NCBI GenBank assembly: GCA_026936325.1
Contig: JAPTHN010000076.1
Span: forward strand, 1,240,001-1,304,000
Origin: Platynereis dumerilii
Lineage: Eukaryota > Annelida > Polychaeta > Phyllodocida > Nereididae
Length of the DNA: 64,000 nt
Reading direction: 5' to 3'
Below the pieces are notes generated by a model. That model did no database searches. It saw only the letters and a list, made by a program, of their open reading frames with translations, and was not told the origin of the DNA. Made by a program: the position numbers and the translations under genes. Below are positions 1 through 11,048 of the stretch, piece by piece (the first letter of the stretch is position 1; each line of letters starts with the position of its first letter).

Positions 1-474
1 CAAAACATTTAAGCTTATATTAAGACTAATTTCATTACTCATTTATTGTAACGTTAAACATGCATACTTAAAACATAATATAAAATCATACTTACAATCA
101 TAACTTGCCACCTACACCAACTTCATATCAAACATATTTCATTCACATCATAAACATGTAGATCCTTTCATTTCTCTTATAACATTCAGAATGACACATT
201 GACACTCTAACTGAATTGAACTTTCAAGGAAACATACAGCTTTCACAGTTACACATTAGCACAAAAACAGACACAACATACACTTGACACATGCCACAGG
301 CAAACAACATTCACACTAGCAACAAAGACAGACACACTCATCATTCAATCAATTAACATTCCATTGAATCTAACACTCCCCACCATTGGATCTTTAGATC
401 CAATCTCAATCATGTGAGCATTTCATTTTTAAATTTAAGCAATACCTAATCAATTAACATTCCATTGAATCTAA
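1..474 (-). mobile_element. Possible LTR-type terminal fragment (fossil)
   Basis: Read on the minus strand, a purine-rich tract (GGTGGGGAG, at 378-386) is directly followed by TGTTAGATTC, the arrangement of a polypurine tract next to the start of an LTR. The same start block of about 28 bases recurs at 446-474, so the piece is bracketed by a direct repeat about 98 bases apart. The element, if real, continues off the left edge of the window. No coding part is visible here. Incomplete and old. It could equally be an unrelated repeat with a chance purine tract. Confidence 0.28.
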
Positions 475-603
475 CAGGTATATTAAAATGTGTGTGTGTG
501 GGGCAAGCGGCCCTGCATGGTTTGGGGCATAAGGCGCCCTTCACTTGGGGGGTTCAAAGCTGCTTCAGTCACAATTTACTGATTTTTACTTTTCTTAAGT
601 CTT
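475..603. other. Short spacer, nothing recognised
   Basis: Contains a short GT run and a G/C-richer patch (about 490-555). No reading frame or repeat match was noticed. Confidence 0.5.
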
Positions 604-1055
604 GATAGAATAGCTAATTAAAATAGAAAACATCTGTTCCAGGATTGAAAAATGGCCAAAAACAATTCACAAAATAATCGTCAGAACAGAACAGAAAAAT
701 TCTGAAATTCAGAAAAAGTAAACAGAAAGCCTTAAAAGGATAGAAGAACCCCAAGAAGTAACTTTCAAGCCGAATGTGCTCACAAAAAAAAGCCATTGGA
801 TTATAATAGGGGGGCTTCTTACCAGATAGTTGGGGGGGGGGAGAAGGCCATTTGCAATTTTTTACAAAAATGACCATAACTCCCATATTGAAATTTGTAG
901 ACATTAGTTTCTCTAGTTTTAAGAAGAGTCAAGTAATCCCTTCCTGACTGCTTATGCATTCAAATAATCTACCATAAAAAGTAGGTCAAATAGCACCTCG
1001 AAGTTAAGGGGGGCTACATGCGCAGCTCTACTCTATCTACAAGGTGATGCTACTC
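604..1055 (+). repeat. Left arm of a 430-bp inverted repeat pair
   Basis: This stretch, reverse-complemented, aligns along its length with 2455-2876. Shared blocks include TGATAGAATAGCTAAT at the outer end, TATAATAGGGGGGCTTCTT in the middle and CACCTCGAAGTTAAGGGG near the inner end. By eye the arms are roughly 80% alike, with small indels. The 96-codon frame here and the 79-codon frame in the other arm read opposite strands of the same repeat and are not taken as genes. Confidence 0.8.
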
Positions 1056-2454
1056 TTACATTATATGTCTTTGGTTCTAGGAGCCATCATCTCAAGCTTT
1101 GAAAACCTGAAAGGAAGTCCATCAAACATGGCAACAGAATAGATTATCACAAATAGTAGTCCCTAAGGGGTGATTGAGACATGTTCATTAATCTACCATC
1201 ACCGCTCAACCTTTGCAGCTCAACTTTGACATTATCCTTACATTTCTTCTTTACTGGCTGTTTAATTTGTGATGTTACGAAATGAACTATCCATCATTGT
1301 TTTAAAGAAATCGAGGATGTACGAGAGGAGCCAAAACAACTCCACCACTGCCTACTTTTTTTTTGCTTTGCAGTATGATATCCCTTGGCAATCAGGTAGC
1401 CTGCTTGCTGACCTTCTAGTTATTGGTTAAGAATAGGTAACATTGTGATTAGTCATTGTTGACATATCAATCTGATTTCACTTTCAGTCATCTTATAGCT
1501 TCAATGCTTTTGAAATGACAAATTAGTTATCCTGTCAGAATCTTCCTGCTTATGAATGCGTAGGTGGCCGAATGAAAAATAACAGATTATCAGTTTGTTC
1601 TGGTAATCTGGGAGATCACTGTTTTTATTTAATCTTTCTTGCAAAAAGTAGTGCAACATCTCTTGCGAATGTCATGAGTCTTTTACAAGGGCTAATCCTT
1701 CAACAACCTCATTACAGCTGAGCCACTGTGTAATGAACATGTCCAATTACAAGTTGCATTTCCAATGATGGGGTTTTCATGGAACAGGGGTGTTTGTCTC
1801 TGCTGTAAATGCTGCAATAATAACAGTCTTCTTTATTGGGTACGAATGCATGCCATCTGAGCCAACCTGAGTAATTGACCCCATGAACCTAGTTTAGTGA
1901 CTGTTTGTTTGATTGAGAAGTTTCAGAATGCAATACATGGGCTACTTAAACAACAACAATTTAGTGCTCTGCAAACAGAGTTCATACTTAATTGAGAGAT
2001 TGTACTCAAGAGGCAACAGCACTGGGCTGCAGAAAGCAGTGAAATCGGTAAGAATTCACATGCAGCAACTGAGAGACACAACTGCAGCCTGTGGTAGAAC
2101 AACTTCCCGAAATGTAGAAACTGACACATTAAAGCCTCTGTTGCCACGTGATATGATTTATTTTATAATTAGTATCAATACCCGGAACAGAGGCCAAAAG
2201 TTTAACCATGAAAGAATTGAATTTACTCATGCATGACAGTGAATTTTGCCAGTCTCTTCACAGCCAGTGCTAATCAACAACAGGGGACTGGGGTCAGACA
2301 ATATAGCATTATTTTATTGTAGACACATTATAATGCCTGTAATGAATCAGATTAAGTTAGTACTGAGTATTTGCTGCAAAAGTTAGAGATAAGAAACACT
2401 GGCTTCTGTTCTTCACCTTAGTCGGCTTTTAGATTCCTCGTTGTTTTCAAAGTC
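1056..2454 (+). repeat. Diverged unit-like core between the inverted arms
   Basis: The left part (about 1060-1500) matches 35,870-36,260 plus 36,655-36,720 in unit U4: both carry CTAAGGGGTGAT/CTTAGGGGTGAT (landmark B-like), then ATGTTACGAAATGAACTATCC, then GGTAACATT. A 392-bp miniature element splits the U4 copy and is absent here. The rest (1500-2450) resembles landmark C only loosely and shows no convincing gene. The 107-codon plus frame at 1913-2236 and the overlapping minus frame lack recognisable motifs. Confidence 0.55.
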
Positions 2455-2876
2455 ATTTAGAGTAGCGCGGGGCATGCAGCTCCCCTTAACTTCGAGGTGC
2501 GATTTGACCTACTTTAGTGGTAGATTATTTAAACGCTTATGTTGTCAGGAAGGGATCACTTGACTCTACTTATAACTAGTGAATCAAACGTCTGCCAATT
2601 TTAATAAAGGAGTTACGGCCCTTTTAGTAAAAAATATAAAATGGCCTTCCTACCCCACCCATCGGGCAAGAAGCCCCCCTATTATAATTCTATGGCAATT
2701 TCTTTTTGTGAGCGCATTCAGCTTGAAAGTTATTTTTTGGGGTTCTGCTTTCATTTTTAAGGCATTCTATTCACTTTTTCTGAATTTCAGAATTTTCTGT
2801 TCATACATTTATTTTTAAATATTTTTTGCCCTGTTTTAATTTTGGCCAAATTTGTTTGATTTCAATTAGCTATTCT
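2455..2876 (-). repeat. Right arm of the inverted repeat pair
   Basis: Reverse complement of 604-1055, including the shared TCCCTTAACTTCGAGGTGC block and the terminal ATTAGCTATTCTATCA. It abuts the foldback element that follows. Together the two arms bracket about 1.4 kb. Confidence 0.8.
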
Positions 2877-2882
2877 ATCATA

Positions 2883-3459
2883 AAAGTCCCCCTTTAGATA
2901 AACTTGAATATCTCAAAGATCTCTTCTCTGATTTTTATGACAGTTGGCTAAATTATAGCCCTGTATGTCATCCTTATATGTGTGCATTTGTAGCTCTGTG
3001 GCATTATTCCTGGCTGAGCCGCAGCAGTGAGCCTACCCCTATTTTAAAAAATCGGTGGCTTTTCAAATGGATATGAACAATCTCACCATGTGAGGGAGCC
3101 ACCAGCTTGATAACCTTCGTCATGCGTTTGGAGAAAAATTGTTTCTCAATCATATTTAGAAGACAACTGGGGACTTCTTTTGTTACATTTTTCTAGTTTA
3201 GGTTCCTTGAATGCCATAAAAAATTATTTGAGTGGAGTTAAAATACCTCTCGGTAAAACGTTTTTTGAACAAGCTAAAACTACAAATTTTTGAAAATAGG
3301 GGTATGTGCACTTGGAGTCTGCTGGCTCAGAAAAAAAAGAGGTAATAAAGCTACAAATACACACACACAAGGTCAATATGCAGGCCTACAAACTGGCCAA
3401 CTTTCACATAAATAGAATACGTTTTTGAGATATTCATGTTTCCGTAAAGGGGGACTTAC
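2883..3459. mobile_element. Foldback (palindromic) element
   Basis: The start AAAGTCCCCCTTTAGATAAA and the end TCCGTAAAGGGGGACTT are imperfect inverted copies. Pairing continues inward: ATATCTCAAA against TTTGAGATAT, TAGCCCTGTATGTC against a matching block near 3390, CTGAGCC near 3015 against GGCTCAG near 3325, and CCTACCCCTATTTT against AAAATAGGGGTA. The arms therefore span most of the 580 bp around a short loop. No reading frame. Target duplication not determined. Confidence 0.65.
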
Positions 3460-3839
3460 TTTTGTTGAACTGTTTATATCAAATCATCATCTATGCCTGA
3501 AATACTGTAAAAATTCACGTAAAAATAAAATTAGTAAAGAAGGATGTGCAAATCATTCCAGGAAATTTTTATCAACTAAACCAAGAAAGTAGATATCCAT
3601 TTAGTTGGTGTGGCTGTCAGTCATCAATGAATCAGGAAAGTACAGAATTAAAAATGTTTATGACAGCTCACCAATATCAGATTAGGGATATCTAGCGTTT
3701 TGTATAATTTCTCCACCCACTTGAGAAAGTCGGATAATTCAATGAAAACGATATTTTAACAATTACTGCTCCAGTGAAATTTCTATTATAAAATCAGAAT
3801 TTCACTTTCGTTTCCATCATAAAAGCATAATATTTGAAC
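3460..3839. other. Intergenic, weak match to unit sequence
   Basis: AT-rich. The stretch near 3720-3790 (CAATGAAAACGATATTTTAA and the following 'actgctccag' block) resembles 28,440-28,500 in U3, so unit homology probably starts here in decayed form. No gene seen. Confidence 0.4.
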
Positions 3840-5830
3840 AAAGGACATCGAAGTTTGGTATTTTTTGGAAAAGTGTGTTTCTCCTTTATTACCTCAAAAT
3901 AAGAAAAGATATTTTTGACTGCAATACTGCCAAGGTGAGACTTGTTTAGCAATCGAGCATGGCACGAGTCTGGAGCAATCTTATGTATTAAAACTACAGG
4001 TGTCCTCTTTGTAATATCACCCTCCACGTCATCCCTCGCCTTGTGCTGGAATTACCAGGCAATTCTTCCTGTCTTTGCTCCTATTTCACATGGACTGTTC
4101 TTTCGTTACTCCCAGTAACAAGAAAAATGTGTAAGATTAAAGTGTACCTGGCTGCATCTCTTTTTTTTTGAACACAGAACAAACCTGTTTGTGTCATTTC
4201 TGTACTTGATAAAGACGTAAATTTGTGAAAAAGCGTCCAACCAACAAACAACCATCCTGACAAATTAAAACCTATCCTTAGTATCAGTCACCGTCACACA
4301 TGGAATTTTGTTTGTAAACACAAAATTACTAGCCTAACACAAATAAAAAACGATAATTTTAAAAAGTAGTTCCAAAATCGATTATAAAAGTGTTTACTAA
4401 GCAGCACTTGAATGCACCATACATTTGGATTTCAATAGTGACAATACCCTAGATTGCCAATATTAAACCTAAGATGGGGTACTATATTTAAGTATTTGAT
4501 AGTCATATATTCAACACTCTGGCAAAGGCAGCAGGTTAAAATTAATTAATTTCACTGACTATTGTGAGTGCATGCAATAATGCAGAGGTCAAAGCTGTGA
4601 CACTAGGACTACATTTCAAGTACATAGATGTAGGATTAGATAAAAGCTTTGTAAATGTTTGTTCATATACTGTTTTTGGAGTTATTTCTAATCTTTACTG
4701 TTAGTTTGAACAATGGAAATGGAGATCTCATCAAGACACCATCACATCAAATGGTCGCTGATTGCTTTTTCCCCTCCTCTCAAGAGGACTGGATGGTTTC
4801 CAGTGATGCATTAAAAGAAGATGGCTGCCACTGAAGAGTCAAGGAACTACTAATGACAAAGGCTAACAACCAAGTCTCAAAGGTCAAAGGTCACATTAGC
4901 TGGTTAGACCTCTAGAAGACCTGCCTCTATTGGCCCCAGGAGATCTCAACTTTTGTCGCTTGGGACAATATCAAAAAGCTATAGCCTTTCTTTAGGACAC
5001 CCTATCTAAATATGTAATATGTTGCTTTTTTTATGCTGACATATTCTTGGGTATAGAGGACTATGGATCTTGAAACATTTAGGGGTACATTTCAAAAGGC
5101 CACCATACCAATTTATCACAAAAAATCACTATGTCATCAGTCACATAGTATGTGCTCTCCTTTTCTTCCAAGGAGTTAAAAAAAAAAAAAAAATCATATA
5201 GTTTAACTTTTATCACATCCATTGAATTTCGGACATGCACTTCATAATGCATGGATTTCATTTGGTTCACACATGGTCACTTAGGTCTTAACTTGCAAAA
5301 AACAAAATGACTATTATTAAAAACATGATGCTATACTTGTGCAAAATTATGACTATTTCTGCAGCTGAACTGCTGCAATTTCATTACATTTCCTGGAGCT
5401 AGTCCCTCTGACCTTTGAAACCTAACAAGACGCCTACCAAACATGGCAACTGAATAGATTGCCACAAATTGTAGTTCCCTAAGGGATGATAAAGACATGT
5501 TTGTTAATCTAACAATAGTGCATAACCTTTCTCTGTTGAACTTTGAAATTACTTTCAACGTTTGCTTTACTTGCTGTAAAAAAAAATCCAAAGTTGCTCC
5601 CTTGTTGCACCTATTGTTTTCATTTACCCAAACTTTGGTCAGAAGAATGGTGAACATTACAGAAAATTGCCCATGGAATATAACGCTCAGAAAAAAAATG
5701 GATGGAATGTTTTGGAGTTAATTTCCATCATTTCATGAATTCAAACTGACCTTGTGATTTTCAATAAGGAATGAACAACACTATAAACAATCATTGCCAA
5801 AATATCAATCATATCTCAGTCTTCTTGCAG

Positions 5831-5997
5831 CCTTAATGTTTGTCAAATGACAAATTACTTCTCAGGTAATAGGAGATTGACAGATTTATCAGTGATGCAG
5901 AGGTTGATTGGTGTATTATCAAGAGTGATCCTTCCTGGCATTGATAGAGCAGCTGGCTCAATGTGTGCTATCACAAAGTATCGATTTTCAGTTTGAG
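5831..5997 (+). pseudogene. Candidate (pseudo)exon C of U1
   Basis: Preceded by CTCAGTCTTCTTGCAG, a good pyrimidine tract plus AG acceptor, and followed by GAG|GTTTGT, a plausible donor. One frame reads MTNYFSGNRRLTDLSVMQRL, then continues through LSRVILPGIDRAAG and SMCAITKYRFSV, stopping in the last codon before the donor. The same block recurs in U2 (15,185-15,358), U3 (22,081-22,247), U5 (39,903-40,308) and U6 (47,929-48,193) with both splice-like ends kept. No family was recognised. It may be an ancestral exon of the duplicated locus or a repeat that merely resembles one. Confidence 0.35.
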
Positions 5998-6524
5998 GTT
6001 TGTTCTTATACTTCAGAAAATTGGGAGATGATTGTTTTATTTAATCGTTTATTTGCAATCTGCCATACAGTACATGTTTCTGTCTGTAGAAAAATATCCC
6101 CTCTCCTAGCCCACACATGAAAGGAGAATGCAAACTTAAATTAAAAATAAGATATCATAATAATAAGATGGTTTGCTCCATTTCCTTCTTTTGAAAGTTG
6201 CTACTCTTTCAAAGTACAATTATTAAGCAGCCCGTATCATTGACCTCAAGGAATTGCTGCACAAACAACCAGTGTTCCTGGACAAACAAGATGATCTTGT
6301 GCAGAATAATGATCCTGTGAAATAAGATAATTTCATTTTCATGCTGTATCAGCACATCTTCATAAGATTTTTTATAATCTTTTATAAACATTTTTGAGGC
6401 AAACTAAGATTTGTGGGTGGTTCATCTATCTTTGGTTCCACATGTATACTATTGTATAGACTCAAACAGGGCTTTTACATCTTTGACTTGCAATATATGA
6501 ATTGATTATGGTCTCTTTATGCAG

Positions 6525-6637
6525 AAAGATGTCCAGACCACTATGACAACTTGAACCTCAGGTCAGGCATCTTGTACGGGTCAAATGTGGTGAATATTGC
6601 ATTGATCCCAAAGCCACCATTCCTATTCATACAATAA
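6525..6637 (+). pseudogene. Candidate (pseudo)exon E of U1
   Basis: After an AG (TCTTTATGCAG) one frame reads RCPDHYDNLNLRSGILYGSN, then VVNIALIPKPPFLFIQ and TAA. The same frame and nearly the same stop position occur at about 17,372 (U2), 31,371 (U4), 42,251 (U5) and 49,365 (U6). The U3 copy (about 24,005) carries a small insertion that breaks it. AATAAA or a close variant lies about 20 bases past the stop in several copies, as for a last exon; alternatively the CTCAG|GTCAGT inside could be a donor, giving a 37-base exon. Product unknown. Confidence 0.3.
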
Positions 6638-7640
6638 CAATAAAAAGCATATAAAAATCATGACTGGTATAACTGATACACTCTTCTTCATATATATATA
6701 TGTGTATAGGTAGTACATCAGCAAATGACAATTATGACAATGGTTTGCTTTGGTTTGAGATGCATTGTAGGAATAAAGTAATATGCTTTTGAGAAAGGTT
6801 CATGACTATGTTACAACCAAATAATGATTCTCCACGATTGATTTGGCCGCTAACTTAAGCACAATGTATTTTAAATTTGACTTATCTAATTTTTTTCTCA
6901 GAGAAGAGGCTTTAATGGCACCTTTTAAAATCATTTTCATCTCTTCTTCAATTTACTATTCAACAATTTCATACTCTTGGAAATCATTCTTATAGACTTA
7001 CACACAACGAAAATTCCATTGCGAAATCAATGACAAATGGATGTCTGTTGCACTTCCCGATATCCTCAATGGGTGCTCCTGGTTACTGACTCATCTGTTA
7101 CTATAGTCTGGCTTATTGAGATAAATAACAGAACTCAAAGTCTATATTGTCCATTTTTCAATTCAGGCCACATTTTGTGAGCTTAGCCATAGATATATCA
7201 AATAAAAAATTCTGGAATTTTCATTGACTTACAAGTTTGATTTGCTGAATGATATTCATAATTTATCAACCAGTTTATAGGAGTGTCCACTTTGTTGGCC
7301 AAAAATGAAACCTTTCATTATTACAGACTTGAGGAAACTATTTGATGTAATATGATAAAATTTTAAACAGTCCAACAAAGGCAATTTTTTTTCTGAAAGG
7401 TTCAATGATTGTGAATGTGGGAGTCACGCCGGCATTTTTGAAACTTTAAGAATTTCATGGCTACCAGACCAATTACTGATTTAAAGGTCATCTGAAATGT
7501 GGTCCTGAGGCCTGAAAGATTGCACAAAATGACGTTTTTAAATAAACAAATCACTATGTGAGGGGCGTTCACAAAGTTCAAGGCTTTATTTATATTTAGA
7601 CGTTTTAAAGTCATTTCTGTGGTTGCCATGGAAACTGAAA

Positions 7641-7769
7641 GTTCGTTTAGGTGGGGCAGGTAATACTGAACCCAGGAAAGCCAACAAATTGTGACTGTGC
7701 AAGACTTCTCTCAATCACTTGTATTAGTGAGACTGACAATATTTGACACAAGAAATATGATATTTGTTT
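7641..7769. other. Junction between U1 and U2
   Basis: Short segment without clear match to the other units. The recombination or deletion join that removed landmarks H-M from U1 lies here. The 63-codon plus frame at 7691-7882 has no motif. Confidence 0.4.
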
Positions 7770-8155
7770 CAGAGTGTGTACAGGCCTTAGCTGTAGATGT
7801 AGCACTACATTTCAAGTCTAGGAATGTATCATTAGATAATTTTTATTTAATTTTAGATGTTTTGTTCAAATACTGTCCTTGAAGTTGTACTTAATCTTTA
7901 CTGTAAATTAGAAGATAGATAGATAGATATTTTTTATTTGAGTCTCACGTCTTCATACATTAACAAAACATACATATAAAAACAAATACATTGATGACCC
8001 ATTCTACAAGAATTATGAGAGACTAGATTGACCATTAAAACATAAATTAAAAACAGTGACTAGTTATATTAAAAGCAGATTAAAAACAGATTAAAAACGA
8101 TTGACTAGTTAACATGATAAAAATGTGTACACACTGTTCAGACACCAGGCTAAAA

Positions 8156-10483
8156 TCAATTAGTAGAGTACACTTCCTTTGATCTCAACCTTAAAATTTC
8201 AAGGCAGGCTCTTGAGACGGTGTCGGCTAATTCTTGTTGACTCATAAGAAATACAAATTTTTGCTCATCACTTAGAGAATTGAAATTGGAATAAATTCTA
8301 ACTGCAGCAACAAATAGCTGACTTCTAACCTCTTGGTATTTGTTACAACGTATTAGGCAATGTTCCTCATCTTCTACCTCTCCATTGTTACAGATTTTAC
8401 ATATTCGCTCATCTAGTGCCTCTCCGACGAAACGACCCGTTTCAATTCGGATTGGTGCAACCCCACACCTAAACTTGGCAAATGCTTGCCTCTGCTTCCT
8501 GTTAACAATCAAAACATATGCTTCAGTTGAGAATTCTCTTTTAAAGTTCCTATAGGTACGGAGTTTATTCCGACCACTTCCATTTACAGCATTAACTCTA
8601 TTTAATTTATCTAACCACAGCCTCTCATAATACATAGACAAATTAATTTTAACTGACCTTTTGACATTATGATATTTTATCCTATTCTCGGTGTTACATA
8701 ATTCATACAGATCTACCTGTGTAAGGAACCTTTTCACATAGTAATAGCTTGTCTTCTTTCTATTACACATATCAACAGACCACCGGAATACACTTTTGTT
8801 AATTCTGTTTTCCTCCATACAAAGAAATCTACACCACTGTCTTATAACACATAACCATTGTCTATAATCTGGACTATTCCATCCCATATCTCCTTCCATA
8901 GCTGCTATTGGAGTTCTTTTACCAACACCTAAGAAGAACCTCATTGCCCTATTCTGAACTGCAGCTATACAGCTGTAACTTTTAACTCCCCATACCGAGG
9001 CTCCATAGTCAATAATGGGTTGTACCAATGAATCATATAGCTTCGAGTACACATGATATGGTAGGCCACCTAAGGCTTTACCCTTGGCTATAACAACACC
9101 CAGAGCCCTATGGGCAGCTAAGGCTACTTTTTTTGCAGTGATTTTGTAGTCTAGAAACTCAGTCATTACAAGACCTAAGTATTTGTGCTGCTGGACTATT
9201 TCTAATTCAGATTGACCATAGGTAAATGGACCTTCACATTGGGCAACACTTGGCCCCTTCCTAAAATGTACTATCTTAGACTTTTCAACATTTACCATCA
9301 TATGTTTAGATTGGCACCATTCATACAAGACATCTATACCTTTTTGCAATTTATCCTGTGAGTCTGACAATATAACAATATCATCCGCATACAATAACAC
9401 AGAGAGCTTATTGCTACCAACATCAATTCCAATGTCCGCATTTTCTACTTTTTCAATAAAGCTGTTTACATAGATATTAAAAAGTAACGGTGACAAAGTA
9501 CAACCCTGTTTCAGACCAACATTCACATTAAACCAATCCGTAAGTATACCATTCACTTTGATGCTGCATTTTACATCACTATATAATGACTGTATAGCTT
9601 TCACTAACTTACTAGGTACACCAATATCATATAGACAACAAAACCAGAGTTTTGACCTGTTAATCCTGTCATACGCCTTGCTAAAATCAATAAAGGCAGT
9701 AAAAGTATCTTTTGCTAGTTTTTTTCTAGTCTCGATCACAGAGGTAAGTGTGTGAATATGGTCCTTGCAGCTTCTGTCCTTCCTAAAACCATTCTGCATG
9801 TCACTTATTTTCCCATTCACTTCCGACCATCTTGTTAACCTATGGTTCAAAACTGTTGCATACAATTTACAAACAGACAAGGCTAGACAGATTCCTCTAT
9901 TGTTCAATGGAACTCTACAATCTTTACCGTCTTTCGGTATCGGTGTTATAATACCATAATCCCATAGATCTGGGGTGACACCATTCTCATAACATTTTCT
10001 AAATAATTTAAGAAGAAAGTGAAATGCTGTTCCGTTCTTTAGTACTTCAATAGGTATCTCATCAAACCCATATGCTTTACCATTCTGTGCCTTGAGTAGG
10101 ACATACATGTATCTTATTTCTTCCCCGCTAATGGGGTCATCTAAACCTGCGTAAACAGTCTCAGTGTTACTATCAGCTTGATCATTATTATAATCAGAGT
10201 CAGACACAGTGTGCTGATTGGAGGGCACTTCATTCAGAAATTTAGAAAACTCCAATTTCCACTTTTGCAATATTATCGAAGGGTCTCTTACAACTGACCC
10301 ATCACTGTCCAGCAACTCCCAAGTTTTACTGGAGTTCATTTCTGTGTGAATTCCTGTCCTTCCGATATACTTCCAGAATTCACGTTTGTTCGATGTGTGC
10401 AGCTCCAGTATTTCATATTGTGTCTTTTTCCAGTGTGATTCTCTTCGCTTGCTGTATCTTCCAATCGAGTAATTTGCGAGCAC
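8156..10483 (-). CDS. LINE ORF2: reverse transcriptase and C-terminal finger
   Basis: Copies the element's RNA into DNA at a nicked target. In the 775-codon frame the RT blocks are clear: LNNRGICLALSVCKLY (about residues 193-208), FRKDRS followed by FIDFSKAYDR (264-273, first catalytic Asp), GLKQGCTLSPLLFNIY (323-338), YADD (365-368, the catalytic pair) and VNVEKSKIVHF (397-407). A C-terminal CKICNNGEVEDEEHCLIRC (695-713) fits C-x2-C-x9-H-x4-C, the finger common to several APE-LINE clades. The frame ends at 8156, about 240 bases before the TATC tail. The first ~20 residues are out of phase with the true protein; real homology starts near TQYEILEL. The RT frame itself is uninterrupted. Confidence 0.92.
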   Translation of the reverse strand: MLANYSIGRYSKRRESHWKKTQYEILELHTSNKREFWKYIGRTGIHTEMNSSKTWELLDSDGSVVRDPSIILQKWKLEFSKFLNEVPSNQHTVSDSDYNNDQADSNTETVYAGLDDPISGEEIRYMYVLLKAQNGKAYGFDEIPIEVLKNGTAFHFLLKLFRKCYENGVTPDLWDYGIITPIPKDGKDCRVPLNNRGICLALSVCKLYATVLNHRLTRWSEVNGKISDMQNGFRKDRSCKDHIHTLTSVIETRKKLAKDTFTAFIDFSKAYDRINRSKLWFCCLYDIGVPSKLVKAIQSLYSDVKCSIKVNGILTDWFNVNVGLKQGCTLSPLLFNIYVNSFIEKVENADIGIDVGSNKLSVLLYADDIVILSDSQDKLQKGIDVLYEWCQSKHMMVNVEKSKIVHFRKGPSVAQCEGPFTYGQSELEIVQQHKYLGLVMTEFLDYKITAKKVALAAHRALGVVIAKGKALGGLPYHVYSKLYDSLVQPIIDYGASVWGVKSYSCIAAVQNRAMRFFLGVGKRTPIAAMEGDMGWNSPDYRQWLCVIRQWCRFLCMEENRINKSVFRWSVDMCNRKKTSYYYVKRFLTQVDLYELCNTENRIKYHNVKRSVKINLSMYYERLWLDKLNRVNAVNGSGRNKLRTYRNFKREFSTEAYVLIVNRKQRQAFAKFRCGVAPIRIETGRFVGEALDERICKICNNGEVEDEEHCLIRCNKYQEVRSQLFVAAVRIYSNFNSLSDEQKFVFLMSQQELADTVSRACLEILRLRSKEVYSTN

Positions 10484-11048
10484 ATGTTCTTTCTTGTTTA
10501 AGTGTCTGTTTTGCGGCCCTTTTTGCTTTGGACCAACGCCTATCTACATTTCTAAAATTTTTATACAGTTCCTGCAGTTCATCATTCCAGTAAGCTTTCT
10601 TAACATGTTTTCTTTTATTACACACATCTTTTCCTACTATAACAGTTTTATGTTCTAGCTTCTCAACCATCTCTTTATTCACAATATCACAGAAATCTTT
10701 GTAAATGCTACTGATATCGTTACTTGTTAACTCTTCTTGTTCTAGTTGGGCGATTTTCTCATTTACCAATAATTTACAATTCTCATTATCCATAAACGCT
10801 TCAGGCAAATCAGTTAATTTAAACCTAGTGGCTTTCTGATGCACAGGAGCAAAATCCCTATGATACACCTCATTTACATCAAAATAACAGTCAGTAAGTT
10901 TAAAACACCATTGAAGCATACTATGGTCAGGCACATGTCGTAACGGGTTAAATCTTCCAATACAATCTGCTTTATCAAACAACGTTTGAGCATCAATAAC
11001 CTTGAAATTCTCAAAGTATTTCATCATGTAAAACCAACACATAGTCAA
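10430..11048 (-). pseudogene. LINE ORF2: end of endonuclease and linker, shifted frame
   Basis: Central part of ORF2 in a different frame from both neighbours. It opens with the end of the AP endonuclease: FNPLRHVPDHSMLQW contains the Asp-His pair typical of the domain's last motif. It then runs through a charged linker (KKAYWNDELQELYKNF, KRAAKQTLKQERTCARKLL) to the RT domain. The break to the endonuclease frame lies at about 11,011-11,040; the break to RT lies beside a T run at 10,425-10,429 (an A run on the coding strand). Both look like single-base indels, so decay or sequencing error in homopolymers are both possible. Confidence 0.8.

Larger units (their letters stand above)
3840..7640 (+). 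repeat. Tandem unit U1 (lacks H, J, L, K)
   Basis: Contains, in order, landmark N (3900-4080, with GGCACGAGTCTGGAGCAAT and GGAATTACCAGGCAAT), O (4515-4720, AGGACTACATTTCAAG...), A (4715-4985, with TGACAAAGGCTAACAACCAA), B (5380-5570), C (5831-5997), D (6085-6120), E (6525-6637) and G (7430-7480, TTTCATGGCTACCAGACCAA). Homology then stops near 7640, before landmarks H, J, L and K, and resumes at 7770 with the O block of U2. U1 is thus a shortened copy. Flanking order and orientation match the other five units. Confidence 0.8.

Noticed and set aside
1913-2236. 107-codon plus frame in the left core
   Set aside because: Composition and lack of any recognisable motif, plus an overlapping minus frame of similar quality, give no reason to call a gene.
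8340-10593. Plus-strand frames within the LINE
   Set aside because: Shadows of the reverse-transcriptase frame on the opposite strand.
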